NCBI GenBank assembly: GCA_003695005.1
Contig: RFJE01000220.1
Location: 1-5,560, forward strand
DNA length: 5,560 nucleotides
Origin: Candidatus Hydrogenedentota bacterium
GTDB taxonomy: Bacteria; Spirochaetota; Leptospiria; Turneriellales; J094
Direction: 5' to 3'
The stretch's first letter is position 1; every line of letters begins with the position of its first letter. Of the stretch, positions 5,018 to 5,560 are shown one piece after another. The notes below the pieces were generated by a model. That model was not told where the DNA came from. It saw only the letters and a program-made list of their open reading frames with translations, and did not search any database. The position numbers were made by a program, and so were the translations under genes.

Positions 5018-5560
5018 CTAAACCGCTACAAAAATAAACCCAAGCCTATTTACTTGTGCTACAAATTCTTCCGGTGTTACCACAAAAGTTTTATTCGCTT
5101 CAATCGCAAGGACATTTGCACCTGATCTTTTCATAACTTTTAATGTATCGAGTCCAACTGTAGGAATATCAAAACGATCATCCTGGTGTTTTTTTTCTGC
5201 TTTGCAGACAACAGCTCCTTTTTTCCGAGCTAACTTCCCCCCCCGTAATATACATTCATCCGTACCTTCTATAGCTTCCACAGCAAGCACACTTTTATCT
5301 TTTACGACTACGGTTTGTCCAATATCCCACTCGCCAATTTTTTTTGCATGATCCATACCAAAATCAATATCTTCTTGTGTTTTTTCATCTGGCTGTTTTT
5401 TTGAATAGACACCCGGTGGCAAAAGAAGGGACTGCAATAAAAGTTTCTGACTAATGACTTCAATTCCTCGATTGGCTAGCTCTTTCGTAAATTGGGATAA
5501 AATAGTATCGTCTTTGCGATCGCGTAAATTTTGTAAAAACTCCCGGGAAACAGGATCTAC
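5018..5560 (-). CDS. lpxI: UDP-2,3-diacylglucosamine pyrophosphatase LpxI, C-terminal part
   Basis: LpxI hydrolyses UDP-2,3-diacylglucosamine to 2,3-diacylglucosamine 1-phosphate (lipid X) and UMP, a step of lipid A synthesis at the cytosolic side of the inner membrane. It replaces LpxH in organisms that lack that enzyme. The frame is open from the right edge to the TAG at 5020-5018, giving 180 visible residues of a family of about 270, so roughly the N-terminal third lies outside the window. Visible blocks in fragment numbering: a KDDTIL segment (16-21), WDIGQTVVVKDKSVLAVEAIEGTDECILRGG (78-108), QDDRFDIPTVG (126-136, the conserved acidic motif) and ANVLAIEANKT (148-158). A TTG at 5437 could look like a start, but family homology continues upstream of it (for example RGIEVISQKLLLQ), so that TTG is internal. 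Its presence shows an outer membrane with lipid A. Confidence 0.93.
   Translation of the reverse strand, partial: VDPVSREFLQNLRDRKDDTILSQFTKELANRGIEVISQKLLLQSLLLPPGVYSKKQPDEKTQEDIDFGMDHAKKIGEWDIGQTVVVKDKSVLAVEAIEGTDECILRGGKLARKKGAVVCKAEKKHQDDRFDIPTVGLDTLKVMKRSGANVLAIEANKTFVVTPEEFVAQVNRLGFIFVAV

Noticed and set aside
5018..5437. LpxI fragment starting at the TTG at 5437
   Set aside because: The reading frame and family similarity continue upstream of 5437 to the window edge, so the TTG is internal and the gene is simply cut by the window.

Overview
The window looks like a low-GC, Gram-negative (diderm) bacterial chromosome. The strongest taxonomic clue is a C-terminal fragment of LpxI, a lipid A pathway enzyme. 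The AT-rich codon use, the spirochaete-style lipoprotein signal and the gene content would fit a Leptospira-like spirochaete, but that assignment is an impression and was not tested.

Layout, left to right. (1) Positions 1-183 hold the start of an unrecognised minus-strand gene that leaves the window. (2) Positions 184-356 are a divergent intergenic region carrying a long inverted repeat (11 bp perfect, extendable) with two small hairpins inside it. (3) Positions 357-3889 are a tightly packed plus-strand four-gene cluster: argG (argininosuccinate synthase), a 164-residue protein of unknown function, a WecG/TagA/CpsF (GT26) family protein and an RluD-like pseudouridine synthase. These genes overlap by 1 bp, are separated by 2 bp, or overlap by 11 bp, so they are very probably one transcription unit. 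(4) Positions 3890-4177 are a second intergenic region. About 230 bp of it (3945-4175) is GC-richer than its surroundings, has several nested complementary segments and ends directly at the next start codon. (5) Positions 4178-5014 encode a probable lipoprotein with two LEA14/WHy-like domains. (6) Positions 5018-5560 (minus strand) are the C-terminal 180 residues of LpxI, convergent with the lipoprotein gene and only 3 bp from it.

Functionally the window mixes core metabolism (arginine synthesis), RNA modification (rRNA pseudouridylation is likely) and envelope biology (GT26 protein, lipoprotein, lipid A). I see no phage, CRISPR, toxin-antitoxin or intact insertion sequence. The parts not explained by ordinary genes are the two intergenic elements, the replaced catalytic-type Asp in the GT26 protein, and the lack of visible Shine-Dalgarno sequences on all five plus-strand genes.
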